NCBI GenBank assembly: GCA_963826795.1 | Contig: CAWGYT010000023.1 | Location: 1 to 64,000, forward strand | Source: CAWGYT01 sp963826795 | Lineage (GTDB): Bacteria; Planctomycetota; Planctomycetia; Pirellulales; Pirellulaceae | Direction of reading: 5' to 3' | Length of the DNA: 64,000 bases | In this document: in pieces, positions 10,423 to 20,900 of the stretch | Numbering within the stretch: position 1 is the stretch's first letter | Layout: every line of letters starts with the position of its first letter | Made by a program: the position numbers and the translations under genes | Notes under the pieces: generated by a model | Databases searched by the model: none | What the model was told of the DNA's origin: nothing | The model's input: the letters and a program-made list of their open reading frames with translations, nothing else

Positions 10423-10554
10423 TGCTTTGTCACCGCTTGATTTTGGGGTGCCTGGGGTCGAACGAAGTGAGCCCCCAGACCGCAATTTTCCGGGGGCTCA
10501 CTTCGTTCGACCCCGGCCACCCAACCCTCAATTTCAGCTGTGACAAAGCACTAG
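10419..10554. mobile_element. 136-bp palindromic MITE-like element
   Basis: Perfect terminal inverted repeats CTAGTGCTTTGTCAC and GTGACAAAGCACTAG enclose two arms. These pair again through GGGGTCGAACGAAGTGAG and its reverse complement, with a ~14-nt loop. There is no open frame. Size and full-length dyad fit a non-autonomous miniature transposon or a structured RNA element. The left TIR supplies the TAG stop codon of the upstream gene. Confidence 0.8.
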
Positions 10555-11004
10555 GCCAAGACGCCCGGAGGGCGCTGGATCGGGAAGGCGAGGCTTCCGG
10601 AGCCCCGCCCTCGCGGCGAATCTTGATCGCAGGGACGATCGCAAGTCGCGACGTGCCCCCCGGTGGACCTCAACTCGCAAAGGGTTGGTTCCCCCGTCGT
10701 CTCGCGTCCGCTACATTGGCGAGGTCCGTAGCGCGGAACCTGAAAAGGACACTTGCGACCATTCAGGGAAGGGGTTCTGACATCCGGCCGCTTTTCTCAC
10801 TTCACGCCGCATGCGAGTCGCAGCGTCTCGAGGAAACGACTGTCAGCTCTGACGCACAACGTCTCGCGACGGTACGGAAGCTGAAGTTACGGAAACTGAA
10901 GTTACGGAAGCTGAAGTTACGGAAATTCGCAGCGCCGATGGAGCGCGCGACGTCGTCCATTTTACCGGCGCAATTACATCTCGACAGTCTAGGAGACGTC
11001 GCAC
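10555..11004. other. Intergenic leader with a half REP and a 3 x 15-bp tandem repeat
   Basis: No gene is supported. Near 10583 there is a GGGAAGGCGAGGCTTCCGG sequence like the REP of 57468-57548. Three direct copies of GGAAGCTGAAGTTAC (the middle one with one change) occupy 10876-10920. The tract ends in CTAGGAGACG, the ribosome binding site of the next gene. The tandem repeat lies ~85-130 nt upstream of the start and could act in regulation, but nothing shows this directly. Confidence 0.5.
10876..10920 (+). repeat. Tandem repeat, 3 x 15 bp
   Basis: Three head-to-tail units of GGAAGCTGAAGTTAC with one substitution (G to A) in the second. They lie in the leader of the ACP-aminoacyl synthase gene. 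The regular spacing of about 1.4 helical turns could present repeated protein sites, though slippage alone would also explain it. Confidence 0.85.
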
Positions 11005-12564
11005 ATGGCAAATTCAACTGGGTCCGTTTCTACGCCAATCGGTGACCTTCCGCCGTCGGTGCAACTTGTTCACGACGCGGTGGTGCAGTGGCTACGCACG
11101 GAAGCGGGCATGCAGATCCACCAGGTCGATCTCGAAGCCCGCCTGGTCGAGTTGGGGATCGATTCATTGGGTGCCGCGACGATCAGTTGCGAGCTGGAAC
11201 AGGCGACCCAGAAGAAACTCAATGTGGAAGTCGTCTACGAGCTGGAGACCATCCGGGAGCTGGCGGCCTACCTGGATAGCGTCCAACCACAACCTGTGAT
11301 GGCGGCCATCGATATGCAGCCGAAGGCTGAGCTCTTCGTGTCCCCCGATTCGAGTACCACCGAAGCAAATCCGGCCAGCGATCCGATTCAATACTACGAG
11401 CGGTTGAATCGAAGGGTGCGAGGGCTGAAGGAACACGGACTCTATTTCTTCGAGCCCGAAATCTCGGCCCACGATGGGGCCTGGGTCGTCGCGGACGGTC
11501 AGCGGATGTTGATGCTCAGTTCGTACGAGTATCTCGGCCTGCTTGGCCATCCGCACCTGCAGGAGACGGCCGTCGCGGCACTCAATCAGTACGGCACGGG
11601 ACATCATGGTGCTCGCTTGCTGGTGGGCACGACATCGGTCCACAAGCAGCTCGAAGCCCAACTCGCGCAATTCATGAACGCCCAGGACGCGATCGTCTTC
11701 AGCAGCGGATACGTGGCCAATCTGGCGACCATCTCGGCCCTTGTCGGCCCTGGTGACTGTCTGATCGGCGACCAGCTGAACCACGCCAGTATTATGGATG
11801 GTTGCCGCATGTCGGGTGCCGATTTTTGCGAGTTCAAGCACAACGATCCCGACTCGTTGGCCGAGTTGCTACAGCGTGCGAACGGGCGTCGGACGTTGGT
11901 GGTTGTCGATGCCGTCTTCAGTATGGACGGAGACATTATGAACTTGCCTGAAGTCGTTGCGTTGTGCAAGCAGCACGGGGCGCTGTTGATGGTCGACGAA
12001 GCACATAGCCTGGGTGTATTGGGACAAAATGGAAGAGGAATTCAAGAACACTACGATCTGGAGCCCGACGCGATCGACATCAAAATGGGAACTCTTTCCA
12101 AAGCTCTAGCCGGCAGCGGAGGGTTTGTCGCGGGTCGTGAAGAGTTGATCACGTACCTGCGTCATCATGCGCGGGGCTACATCTTTAGCGGCGCGCTACC
12201 CGCCTGCCAAGCCAGCGTCTCGATCGCGGCCCTGGAGGTGCTCGATCAAAAACCGGAGCTGGTCGAACAGCTCTGGGAGAATGCCAATCGGTACCTCCTG
12301 GGCCTGAAGCGAATGGGCTTCGACACAGCGGGATCCGAAACACCGATTGTCCCGGTGATGACCCGCAACGATCAGCTCACATTAGAGATGACACAGATTT
12401 GTCGGTCGTTGGGACTGCTGGTCGTCCCCGTCTGCTTCCCCGCCGTGCCGATGGACGCACCGCGCCTGCGCACGAGCGTCTCGGCGGTCCACACGCCGGA
12501 CGACATCGACTTTGCGCTGGACGTGCTGCAACGCGCCGGCAGGCAGGTGAACCTGATCTCCTAG
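11005..12564 (+). CDS. Acyl carrier protein fused to an alpha-oxoamine synthase
   Basis: A 519-residue intact protein. Residues ~15-92 form an acyl carrier domain with the phosphopantetheine serine in LGIDSLGA (S54). After a linker of ~40 residues comes a full PLP-dependent alpha-oxoamine synthase domain (KBL/BioF/serine palmitoyltransferase family). It shows GARLLVGTTSVHKQLE, the cofactor aspartate in VDEAHSLGVLG (D331) and the Schiff-base lysine in GTLSKALAGSGG (K366). The family condenses an acyl thioester with an amino acid and releases CO2. A covalently linked ACP implies the acyl donor is the enzyme's own carrier arm, as in long-chain-base or natural-product pathways. The start is fixed by AGGAG about 10 nt upstream. 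The exact acyl chain and amino acid cannot be read from sequence. Confidence 0.88.
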   Translation: MANSTGSVSTPIGDLPPSVQLVHDAVVQWLRTEAGMQIHQVDLEARLVELGIDSLGAATISCELEQATQKKLNVEVVYELETIRELAAYLDSVQPQPVMAAIDMQPKAELFVSPDSSTTEANPASDPIQYYERLNRRVRGLKEHGLYFFEPEISAHDGAWVVADGQRMLMLSSYEYLGLLGHPHLQETAVAALNQYGTGHHGARLLVGTTSVHKQLEAQLAQFMNAQDAIVFSSGYVANLATISALVGPGDCLIGDQLNHASIMDGCRMSGADFCEFKHNDPDSLAELLQRANGRRTLVVVDAVFSMDGDIMNLPEVVALCKQHGALLMVDEAHSLGVLGQNGRGIQEHYDLEPDAIDIKMGTLSKALAGSGGFVAGREELITYLRHHARGYIFSGALPACQASVSIAALEVLDQKPELVEQLWENANRYLLGLKRMGFDTAGSETPIVPVMTRNDQLTLEMTQICRSLGLLVVPVCFPAVPMDAPRLRTSVSAVHTPDDIDFALDVLQRAGRQVNLIS

Positions 12565-12575
12565 CAGAAGGCATC

Positions 12576-12766
12576 GAAAATGGGTCAGGTCTTTTTGTTT
12601 CGGAATCTGGTGAAATCAGGGAATTTCTTGGCTTTGTTCGGAGTGGAGTCGCCGGCGATCTTCGGTCGACGAGTGCTGGCCGCGACGCGTCGCCACGCCG
12701 GACCGCTCGAGTCGTTTCACCGGTCTGCCCAATCTTCCTGCGTGCGAAGTCCTCACGCCTTAAGCA
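12576..12766 (+). mobile_element. GGGGTCAG-bounded ~190-bp element, copy 1
   Basis: First of three copies of one element. In the better-kept copies the ends are AAGGGGTCAGG and CCTGACCCCTT, inverted repeats of each other; here the ends have decayed (ATGGGTCAGG; CCTCACGCCTT). The interior is otherwise nearly identical to 13751-13943. It starts 12 bp after the stop codon of the synthase gene. Confidence 0.8.
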
Positions 12767-12769
12767 GCG

Positions 12770-13749
12770 TCGGTGTCTTGTTGATCGTCGCGAGCCTGTT
12801 TCTGCCGATACGAGAGTTTCGGTTCACCGCGAGCATGCTGCCGGTACCTCAAGGAATGGGATCACCGTTCGCGAGTCATTCTCTGATCGAGATTGATCTT
12901 ATTCTAGCGGCAGTGTTGGTGGCCCTGGCGATTCTCGCAGCTTACTGCATCTATACAAAACAAATCGCCGTCTTGGCCTCCGTCGGGGGGCTCGTCTTCA
13001 CGCTGGCGTTGATTCGATTCGTGCTCTTGAGAGCCGAGCAGGCTCAATCGGCACCCAACCTGTTCGCGTCATTGGAGTTTCGTTTTCGATACGAGTCTTG
13101 GGTCGCGCTTCTTGCCGGAGGTTCGTTACTGTTGACCGCCGGTTTCGCCTCGTCGACACACTGGCTCGAACTTTTGCCTCAGAGCTCGAAGCTGGCAAAA
13201 CCTGTCCTGGGAGTCTACTTTGCCATCGCCCTGGTACCGCTCTTTGTACCGCTTTATTACTTTATGATTGGGCGAACCGAATCCATCCTCATTTTGTCTT
13301 GCGTGACGGCAGCGGTTGCGGTGTTGCTGGCGATCGCCTGTCGCTTCATTTCAGGGCTAGTCGTCGTTCTGCTGTTGGTCATGGCGTTCGCGACTTTCAC
13401 TCTGAGTGTCTTATTCGCAGCTGAGTCCTATGCTTCGGGACAAGCGACGTTAGAACCGCTAACCATCGTGGCCTTGGGACTTGCGCACGTGTCGGTGGTA
13501 ACCGTCGTGCTCCTGCTGTGGCGCTCCGCGTCACCGCGTCTCGTGCGGCCATCAACTTCGACGCTGTTTCTGCTTGCGGCCTTCCTACTGGTCAGCTTTT
13601 GCCGAGAAGTGTCTGACAAACTTGGGGAGGGCTTTGCCATCCGCGGGATCGCGTTACAGCGTCCGGCATCATCGAACTGTGCGTCCTCGTGCTCATCTTC
13701 CTGTTCTGGACCGTATGGTTTCTTCCCCGGCAGGCGGCGACAGCCACGT
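12770..13749 (+). CDS. Multi-pass membrane protein, frame-broken, boxed by repeat elements
   Basis: The stretch between element copies 1 and 2 encodes about eight hydrophobic helices (VGVLLIVASLFLPI; ILAAVLVALAILAAYCIY; LAGGSLLLTAGFA; VLGVYFAIALVPLFVPLYYF; VAVLLAIACRFISGLVVVLL). The frame shifts by 1 nt near 13640. In the shifted frame one more helix (IIELCVLVLIFLFWTVWFL) and an ARQAAT-type end lead to TGA at 13747-13749, directly at the edge of copy 2. The longer unshifted frame continues into repeat DNA and is not the natural end. No upstream start is clear, so copy 1 may have removed the true N-terminus. No family is recognised. Function is unknown. Confidence 0.55.
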
Positions 13750-13750
13750 G

Positions 13751-13943
13751 AAAAAGGGGTCAGGTCTTTTTGTTTCGGAAGCTGGTGGAAACAGGGGATT
13801 TCTTGGCTTTGTTTGGAGTGGAGTCGCCGGCGATCTTCGGTCGACGAGTGCTGGCCGCGACGCGTCGCCACGCCGGACCGCTCGACTCGTTTCACTGTTC
13901 TTCCCAATCTTCCTGCGTGCGAATTCCTGACCCCTTAAAGCAG
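13751..13943 (+). mobile_element. GGGGTCAG-bounded ~190-bp element, copy 2
   Basis: Begins AAAAAGGGGTCAGG and ends CCTGACCCCTTAAAG, so the terminal inverted repeats are intact. It lies immediately after the TGA of the membrane protein gene. The interior is ~95% identical by eye to copy 3, which follows after about 10 bp (CAGGCCACGTG). Confidence 0.85.
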
Positions 13944-13952
13944 GCCACGTGA

Positions 13953-14140
13953 TAAAGGGGTCAGGTCTTTTTGTCGGAAGCTGGTGGAAACAGGGGATTT
14001 CTTGGCTTTGTTTGGAGTGGAGTCGCCGGCGATCTTCGGTCGACGAGTGCTGGCCGCGACGCGTCGCGACGCCGGACCGCTCGACTCGTTTCACTGTTCT
14101 TCCCAATCTTCCTGCGTGCGAAGTCCTGACCCCTTAAAGC
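13953..14140 (+). mobile_element. GGGGTCAG-bounded ~190-bp element, copy 3
   Basis: Tandem neighbour of copy 2, in the same orientation, with ends TAAAGGGGTCAGG and CCTGACCCCTTAAAG. Small indels (a missing TTT near the left end) show it has diverged since duplication. Confidence 0.85.
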
Positions 14141-14271
14141 AGGTAAGATGACAGGTAATCGACGACGCGATAGAGTAGTGTAGCGGCACGAGCTGAAGAA
14201 GAAGGGTTCGGGCTACATTTAACCCGTTCGATGGCTACGCACAATCTGTGACAAGAGAAGAGATCATTGCT

Positions 14272-14994
14272 ATGGGAAGAAGTTTCGAAAATCGGAAGGC
14301 TTCGATATTCAAGACGGCAGGTCAGAAATCGAAGCTCTATGCCAAGTATGGCAAGCAATTGTATGTCGTTGCCAAGAACGGTGTTGCGGACCCTGAATCC
14401 AATCCGGCCTTGCGGAATTTAATTGAGAAAGCCAAGCGGGAACAGGTCCCGGCTCACGTGATTGAGAAGGCGATCGAAAAAGCCAGCGGCGTGGACGGCG
14501 AGGACTTTGCATCGGCCCGTTACGAAGGATTCGGTCCTGGGGGCTGTTTGGTGATCGTCGATTGTCTGACGGATAACCCCAAGCGCACGATTACGGAGGT
14601 CCGCAACTGTTTCACGAAGACTGGCTCCAAACTGGGAACGGCAGGTTCGGTCGCACACTTGTTCGACCATCTGGCGATTCTGCGTTTCAAAGGGGAGAAC
14701 GAAGAACAGGTGCTCGAATCGATGTTGGACGCTGGCGTGGATGTCGACGAGATCGAATGCAAAGACGGCTATCTGACGATGTTTGCTCCCGCCGGCGAGT
14801 TTTACAAAGCCAAGACTGCACTGTTGGAAGCATTTCCAGAAATTGAATTCGAGGTCCAGGAAATCAGCTTCCTCCCGCAGGCGAGCACGGAAATTTCTCC
14901 GGCGGACGTGCCCCTGTTCGAAAAGTTCATCAATATGCTGAACGATTGTGATGATGTGCAGGAAGTCTACCACAACGCCACCGTACCCAGCTAG
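14272..14994 (+). CDS. YebC/PmpR (TACO1) family regulator
   Basis: A 240-residue protein with the family's typical start MGRSFENRK and the IEKAKREQVPAHVIEKAI helix. The YEGFGPGG core, TDNPKRT, the TGSKLGTAGSVAHLF signature and an acidic C-terminal region all follow at normal full length. The family binds DNA as a transcriptional regulator in some bacteria and helps ribosomes translate proline-rich stretches in others; which applies here cannot be read. ATG 14272 is chosen over an upstream GTG (14248) because the conserved protein begins MGRS. It is convergent with the giant RTX gene, and the two stops overlap in CTAG. Confidence 0.92.
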   Translation: MGRSFENRKASIFKTAGQKSKLYAKYGKQLYVVAKNGVADPESNPALRNLIEKAKREQVPAHVIEKAIEKASGVDGEDFASARYEGFGPGGCLVIVDCLTDNPKRTITEVRNCFTKTGSKLGTAGSVAHLFDHLAILRFKGENEEQVLESMLDAGVDVDEIECKDGYLTMFAPAGEFYKAKTALLEAFPEIEFEVQEISFLPQASTEISPADVPLFEKFINMLNDCDDVQEVYHNATVPS

Positions 14995-17900
14995 GGATTG
15001 ACTTCGCGACGCCCGGGTGGCACTGCCGTCTTGGGCCCACGAGTCGCACGACGGCCGATATCGGCAACCAAGGGATCGGCAAATGCCGCCATCACGGCAA
15101 GCTCATATCGACCCTTCTGGAATGCGTAAACCAGGTCGGAACTCGAGAAGTCGCCGTCGCCATCCCAGTCGCCTTCGGACCAAGCTGAATTGCCCTCGAT
15201 GTTGTCTTCGTATTGGCCTGCCTGGAAAACCGTCACGAAGTCAGACGAATCAAAGATTCCATCCAGATTGGCATCACCGATGCTCGATCCCAGAATTCGC
15301 TCGATCAAGTATTCCAGGTCAGAAAGCCCTACCTTGCCGTCGCCATCCAAATCGTAAGGACCGTTTGCAGTGCGAACTCCCGTCCGCATCGCGTTGACGT
15401 CCGCTACGGTGACTCGGCCATCGCCATCGAAGTCGCCTGGCTGGCGAGCGAAAGAGCGTTCCGGATTGTGACGCAGATAGACCTGTGGCATTCCGGGTTG
15501 GGCATCGATCCAGGCCACATACGGAGCGTCATTGTTTTCGCCGGTGGCAGCGACCGTGATCGACAGCGACTGCAACGCTCCGCCCGTCGGGCTGATACCT
15601 GAACCACTGGCGTCATCCGCAAGCACCTCGTGCAGGACGCGTTCGGCCCCTTCGGCGCTCATGACATACACTGACGATCGCCCGTCGCCACCGTCATGAA
15701 CCCCGTCGTCCATCCAGGTCAGGAACACGTAGTCATCCGAAATCGCGAGGTCGGGCCGTCCGGCATAGCCAATCGTGTCCGAGACGCCACTGGCATTCGT
15801 CCTTGGCAGGCGGTCGGCGAAATACTGCGGGACCATCTCTTCCCAGTCTTCGCCGGGAGGGGCCATTCCCGTAAAATCCTGCCGGATGACCATGGCTTCC
15901 ACCTGATCCTCTCGGTCGGTGATCCGGTGCCAGGCGACGTACACATCCGCTTGAATTTGAAGTTCGGCTTCCAGCGTCTGTTCGTAATCGCCCTGTTGCC
16001 GTTCACCCAGAAGTCGCATGCCAACGGTCGGTTCGACCGCATCGCCCTCGGTAAACGTGCCGGCCACCCAGATGGGACCTCCCAGCGTCAGGACGGCGAC
16101 ATTCGCATTGGGCGCGGCGGGACACAGGATGTTCTCATCCAGAATTCCGTGCCCCACCGAGACGGCGACGTCAAGGTCGTGATCGCCCTGCGAGCCATAC
16201 GACGAGGCGACGGCCACTCGAAATCTGGCGGTGGCCAGATCGTATTCCGAGACGTCTGCCGTCGGATTGACGCTGGCCGTCAAATCGCTGGCGTCTCGGA
16301 AATTGACAAAGCAGGTAGGTTCGAAAATATATTGAATCACGTTGACGTGGCTCATCCCGGTCGAGGTGTCAAGCCAGCCCAGGAGCGCGCTTTCATCGGC
16401 GAATGGTACGAACTGAGGATGATCGGCCGTGCCGGATTGCAGGTTCGCGTTATTGACGCGAGTCCAACCTCCGACGCCATCCAGCCGAGCGACCTCGATG
16501 GTGCTTGCGCACCGACGCGTCGATCTTGGTCCAGGCGACGAGCAGTTCGGTTTCCAACTTCTGCGTGATCGTGTTGAAATTCTTGATTTCCACAACCGTC
16601 GGCCGACGCGACTGTTGGGCATCGCGACTCACACCGCCGCCGGTGGCGCTCCCATCGAAGGAGGTCCAATCTCCGCCTGCATTGGAATGGTAGGCGAGAT
16701 AAACTTCGGAATTACCGTTTCGCCAATCGACCCACGTGACATACACGCCGAATTCCGTGGCGAAGGTCGACTCTTCGAATCCTCCAACTTGGGTCAGCCC
16801 GCCGCCCGTTGCCGACCCGCTCAGTTCGACCCAGTCGCCGGTCAGGTCAGGCCCTTGGGAGAGCGAGAAGGCGGGTTCCGGGGCGGGCGTCTGATCGATC
16901 GTATTGACTCCGGCACCGCCATCGATCGAATCGACACCGTCACCGCCGTCGATCACATCGTCGCCGTCACCGCCTTCCAGCAGGTCATCACCGGCCTGTC
17001 CGTAAATCGTATCGTCATCGTCCCGACCTGACGCAGCGCCCGGGCCGCCGATAATGTAGTCGCCGTGTTCGCCGCCATAAATCGTGTCATTGCCCAGCCC
17101 CGCGATGATGATGTCGGCGCCGCCCAGCGCCTCGATGACGTCATCGCCGGGTCCACCTTCAATGTGGTCGCCGAACAGAATTCCGTCCTTCAGGTTCGGG
17201 TCGTTTCGGCCGGCGTCCGATCCGACGATGTGGTCGCTGCCGCCATCGCCTAGCAGGCGATTCCCAATCCCGTCGCCGGCCCAAAGGAAATCATCGTCGG
17301 GTCCGCCCGCCAGCGTATCGACGCCGCCGTCGCCATGCAGCTGGTCGCGGCCAGCGTCTCCGTCCAGAGTATCGTTTCCTGGTCCGCCTTCGAGAATGTC
17401 ATCTCCGGTACCGCCGACCAACGTGTCATTGTCCTGTTCTCCCATCAGGCGATCGTTGCCGGGGCCGCCGTCCAGCAGGTCGTCGCCCAGGTATCCGTAA
17501 AGTACATCGTTGCCCAAGTCTCCAAAGATCAAATCAATTCCCGTGTGGCCCAGCATCAGGTCGTCACCGTCGCCGCCGCGCATCACGTCGTCATTTGCGC
17601 CGCCGCGCATCGTGTCGTTATCCGGTCCGCCGGCCAGGTCGTCCTGGCCGTTGTCGCCGTACATGACATCGCTGCCTTGATTGCCACGCAAGAGATCATC
17701 GCCGTTGTTTCCTTCCAGCACGTCGTTGCCATCGTCGCCGAAGATCTGGTCGTCACCGTCCTGGCCGAGCGCGTGATCGTTGCCCGTTCCGGCGTCGATC
17801 AGGTCGTCTTGCGTGCCACCTTCGAGATAGTCATCGCCCGCGTCGCCGAATAGTGAATCGGTGCCGGACCGGCCAAAGATCTTGTCGTCGCCTTCGCCGC

Positions 17901-20900
17901 CGCGGATCAAATCGTTTTGATTTCCGCCGTCGAGCGTATCGTTCCCGGCATCGCCGCGGATATCGTCTTCGCCATCGTCACCGAAGATCTGATCACCCTC
18001 GTCACCGCCTTCCAGGATATCGTTCCCGTCGTTGCCGTGTAGAACGTCGTTGCCCTTTTCGCCAAAGATCAGATCGTCATCGTCGTCGCCGTTGACGGTG
18101 TCACCATGGTTGCCGCCGTAGATCGTGTCGCGGTCGGTCTGGTCGGCGGCAATTGGCGCGCCCTTCGGGCCTTCGTTTCCATGAATCGTGTCTTTCTCGT
18201 CGCCGCCGTAAAGCAGATCGTCTCCTAAACCTCCGGAGATCGAGTCGGGACCTTCATCGCCGTGAATGACATCGTTTCCAGCGCCGCCGTACAAGTCGTC
18301 GGCCTCCGATCCCCCCTCGATGTTGTCATTCCCTTGGTCGCCATGGATTTCATCGATGCCCGCGTCGCCGAACAGCCAGTCGTTACCGCCATCGCCATGG
18401 ATGGTATCGTTGTCTTCACCGCCATAGATCGTGTCGGCCTCGGTTCCACCGTCGATCGTATCGTTTCCCGACCCGCCTTCAATGTAGTCGGCGCCGCCCT
18501 GGCCCTTGATCACGTCATCTTCATCTCCTCCGAAAATCGTATCCGCGCCGCGGTTGCCCTCGATCGTGTCGCCACCGGTTCCGCCGTCGATCAGGTCGTC
18601 GCCTTCACCGCCGAAGAGGTGGTCAATTCCGCCTTCACCCAGAATCACATCATTTCCGTTTTCACCGTAAATCGTGTCGTTGTCGTCTCCTCCGTAGATC
18701 ACGTCGCGATCGACGCCTCCCGTGATGGTGTCGTTGCCCGCATTGCCGAACACGAGGTTCAGGCCATCACCAGCGATGATCTGATCGTCGCCCCCGCCGC
18801 CGTGAACTTCATCGTCGCCTTCACCCGCATCGATCGTATCGCCGAGACCGCTCTCGTTGCCGCCTCGAATCGTGTCGTCTCCCTCACCGCCAGTCAGCGT
18901 GTCCATGCCGTCCTGGCCGTCGATTGTATCGTTGCCAATTCCGCCATCGATCGTGTCCTTGCCCGATCCGCCAATCAGGACATCGTTGCCGGAACCACCC
19001 ACGAGTTCGGCCGGTTGATAGACGTCGATATCAATGGTGATCCAATCGTCGCCGGACCCTGCATCCGCCAGGATCGACTTGACATGCGCCGTGGGAAATG
19101 TCTCGATCACGCCGAAGGCTGATACGACGAGCATGTCGTCCGCGCCGTCGGGTGTGCCGGTGCGCGTCACGCTGAAGATCTCGTCGATTTCATCTTGTTC
19201 GATCGAGCGATTGAAGGCCTGCGAACCGACCGAGAGGACCAGCTGGCCTTCGTCCGTCAAGGTAGCCAACGTTCCAGTCGGTGGCGCGGGGGGACCGCCG
19301 GGTAGCGTGCAGCGGAAAATCTCGTTGAAACGGCCCAGGGATTTCTGGGTGAATGGAAAATTGAAATCCTTCAGTGCCGTGTTCAAGTTGGCTTCCAGCG
19401 TGCCAGTCAATTCCCCCGTCAATTTCAGGCAGCCTTCCTCGGACACGAATTCGTCGCCACGCACCTTGCCATCGCCGTCATGGTCCAGCAGGTCCGCCGC
19501 CAGGCTGGCTTCCAACCCGCCACCCACGTTGACTTCCAGCAGGCCATCGACGCCCGCGCCCACACCGGCCAGAGCCTTACCGCTCAATGACAGCTGGTCG
19601 ATGTCCGCGCCCGACCCATCCGGCGCGGCCGTGTCGCTGGCGTAGAAGCCCAGCAGAAGGTCGAGCGGATCGCCCGTGTTGAAAAACTCTCGCAAGCCGG
19701 CCGTGTCATACCCGAAAGTGAGTTTGAAGAAAGATTCGATGCTGCCGTAGATCCCTGCGTCCAAGAACGGCGGGTAGATCGGGACGGTCATCTCGATCGG
19801 CACCGCCAGGTCGAGAGAGGGAAGTGTGACGGTGAAGATTTCCGCTTCTCCCAGGCCGAGTATAAACTCGAACAGTCCCAGGGGTCTCTCGAGCAACGGG
19901 AATTCCACTTCAAATCCGGAAGTCGCGGCGCGGCCGAGGGACAGATCGAGATCAGGGGCCTCCGCCAACAGATCGTCGAGGGCCGAGTTCCCAGTCACCA
20001 ACGTCACCTGTTGATCCAGGTTGAACGAAAGATCCGATCGACGCGCATCGAAGCTGTCGTCCTGGTTGCCATCCCGATCCAGATCGGCGCCGAAGCGCAG
20101 CGTTCCGAATTCGATGACCGTCCCTGTTTTGCCGGAGGTGACTTCAATCGCGTCGGTGAGATCGCTGACCCTGAGTGCGATCTCGGCAAAGATCTCAAGC
20201 GGCTTGAGAAACGGGAACGCCGTCGAGGCGATTTCGATCAGCGAGTCGGGATCCGGAATCAAGTCGCCGATCACGGGAAATGGCGCGGCAATGACTTTCA
20301 GGATGGGGCGAATGCCGTCAAACAGGTTGTCGATGCCGACCAAGACCGGGCCGATTGTTTCGCTCAGGAATTCACCAAGGTTAATGCCCAGTCCGTCGTA
20401 GGTCACTTCCGGGATGTTGCCCTTCAGGTCCGAACCATCGAAATCCCAATCGATGCTGATCGTCGTCTCGATGGACGGCATCCATGTAAGTGGTTCGCCG
20501 TCGATGCTCAGCCCCGCTCCCACAACCAGATCGATATCGGCGCAGCCATCGAGCCCGGTGGCCGACATGTCGATGAAATTTCCAGCCGGCAATTCGTCGA
20601 GGGTCAGTCTGTTGTCGTCGATGCCCGTCAGATCGACACGGAACCCCGCATGAAACGCCGTGGGTTGTCCGGTGCTGGTGGAGCAAGTGCTGTGGCTCGT
20701 GTCGGCTTCGGCCGTCACTTCGATAAATCCCAGGCGGCCAGCAAGCGATCCCGCGACGTCAACATCCAGGTTGACTCCGATCAGGTCGCTCTTCGTGTCG
20801 ATGTAGATTCCGTCCTTGCTAACGCCGAATGTCAAGCTAAAGTCGTAGCTGCCCTTGACGTCGAGACTCGCGTCGAAACTGGCTCCCAGTGCAGGCAAGC

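Noticed and set aside
12580..13938. Single 452-residue membrane protein as one gene
   Set aside because: Both ends of that frame are encoded by repeat-element copies; the core and the shifted C-terminal helix up to 13749 are the more likely gene.
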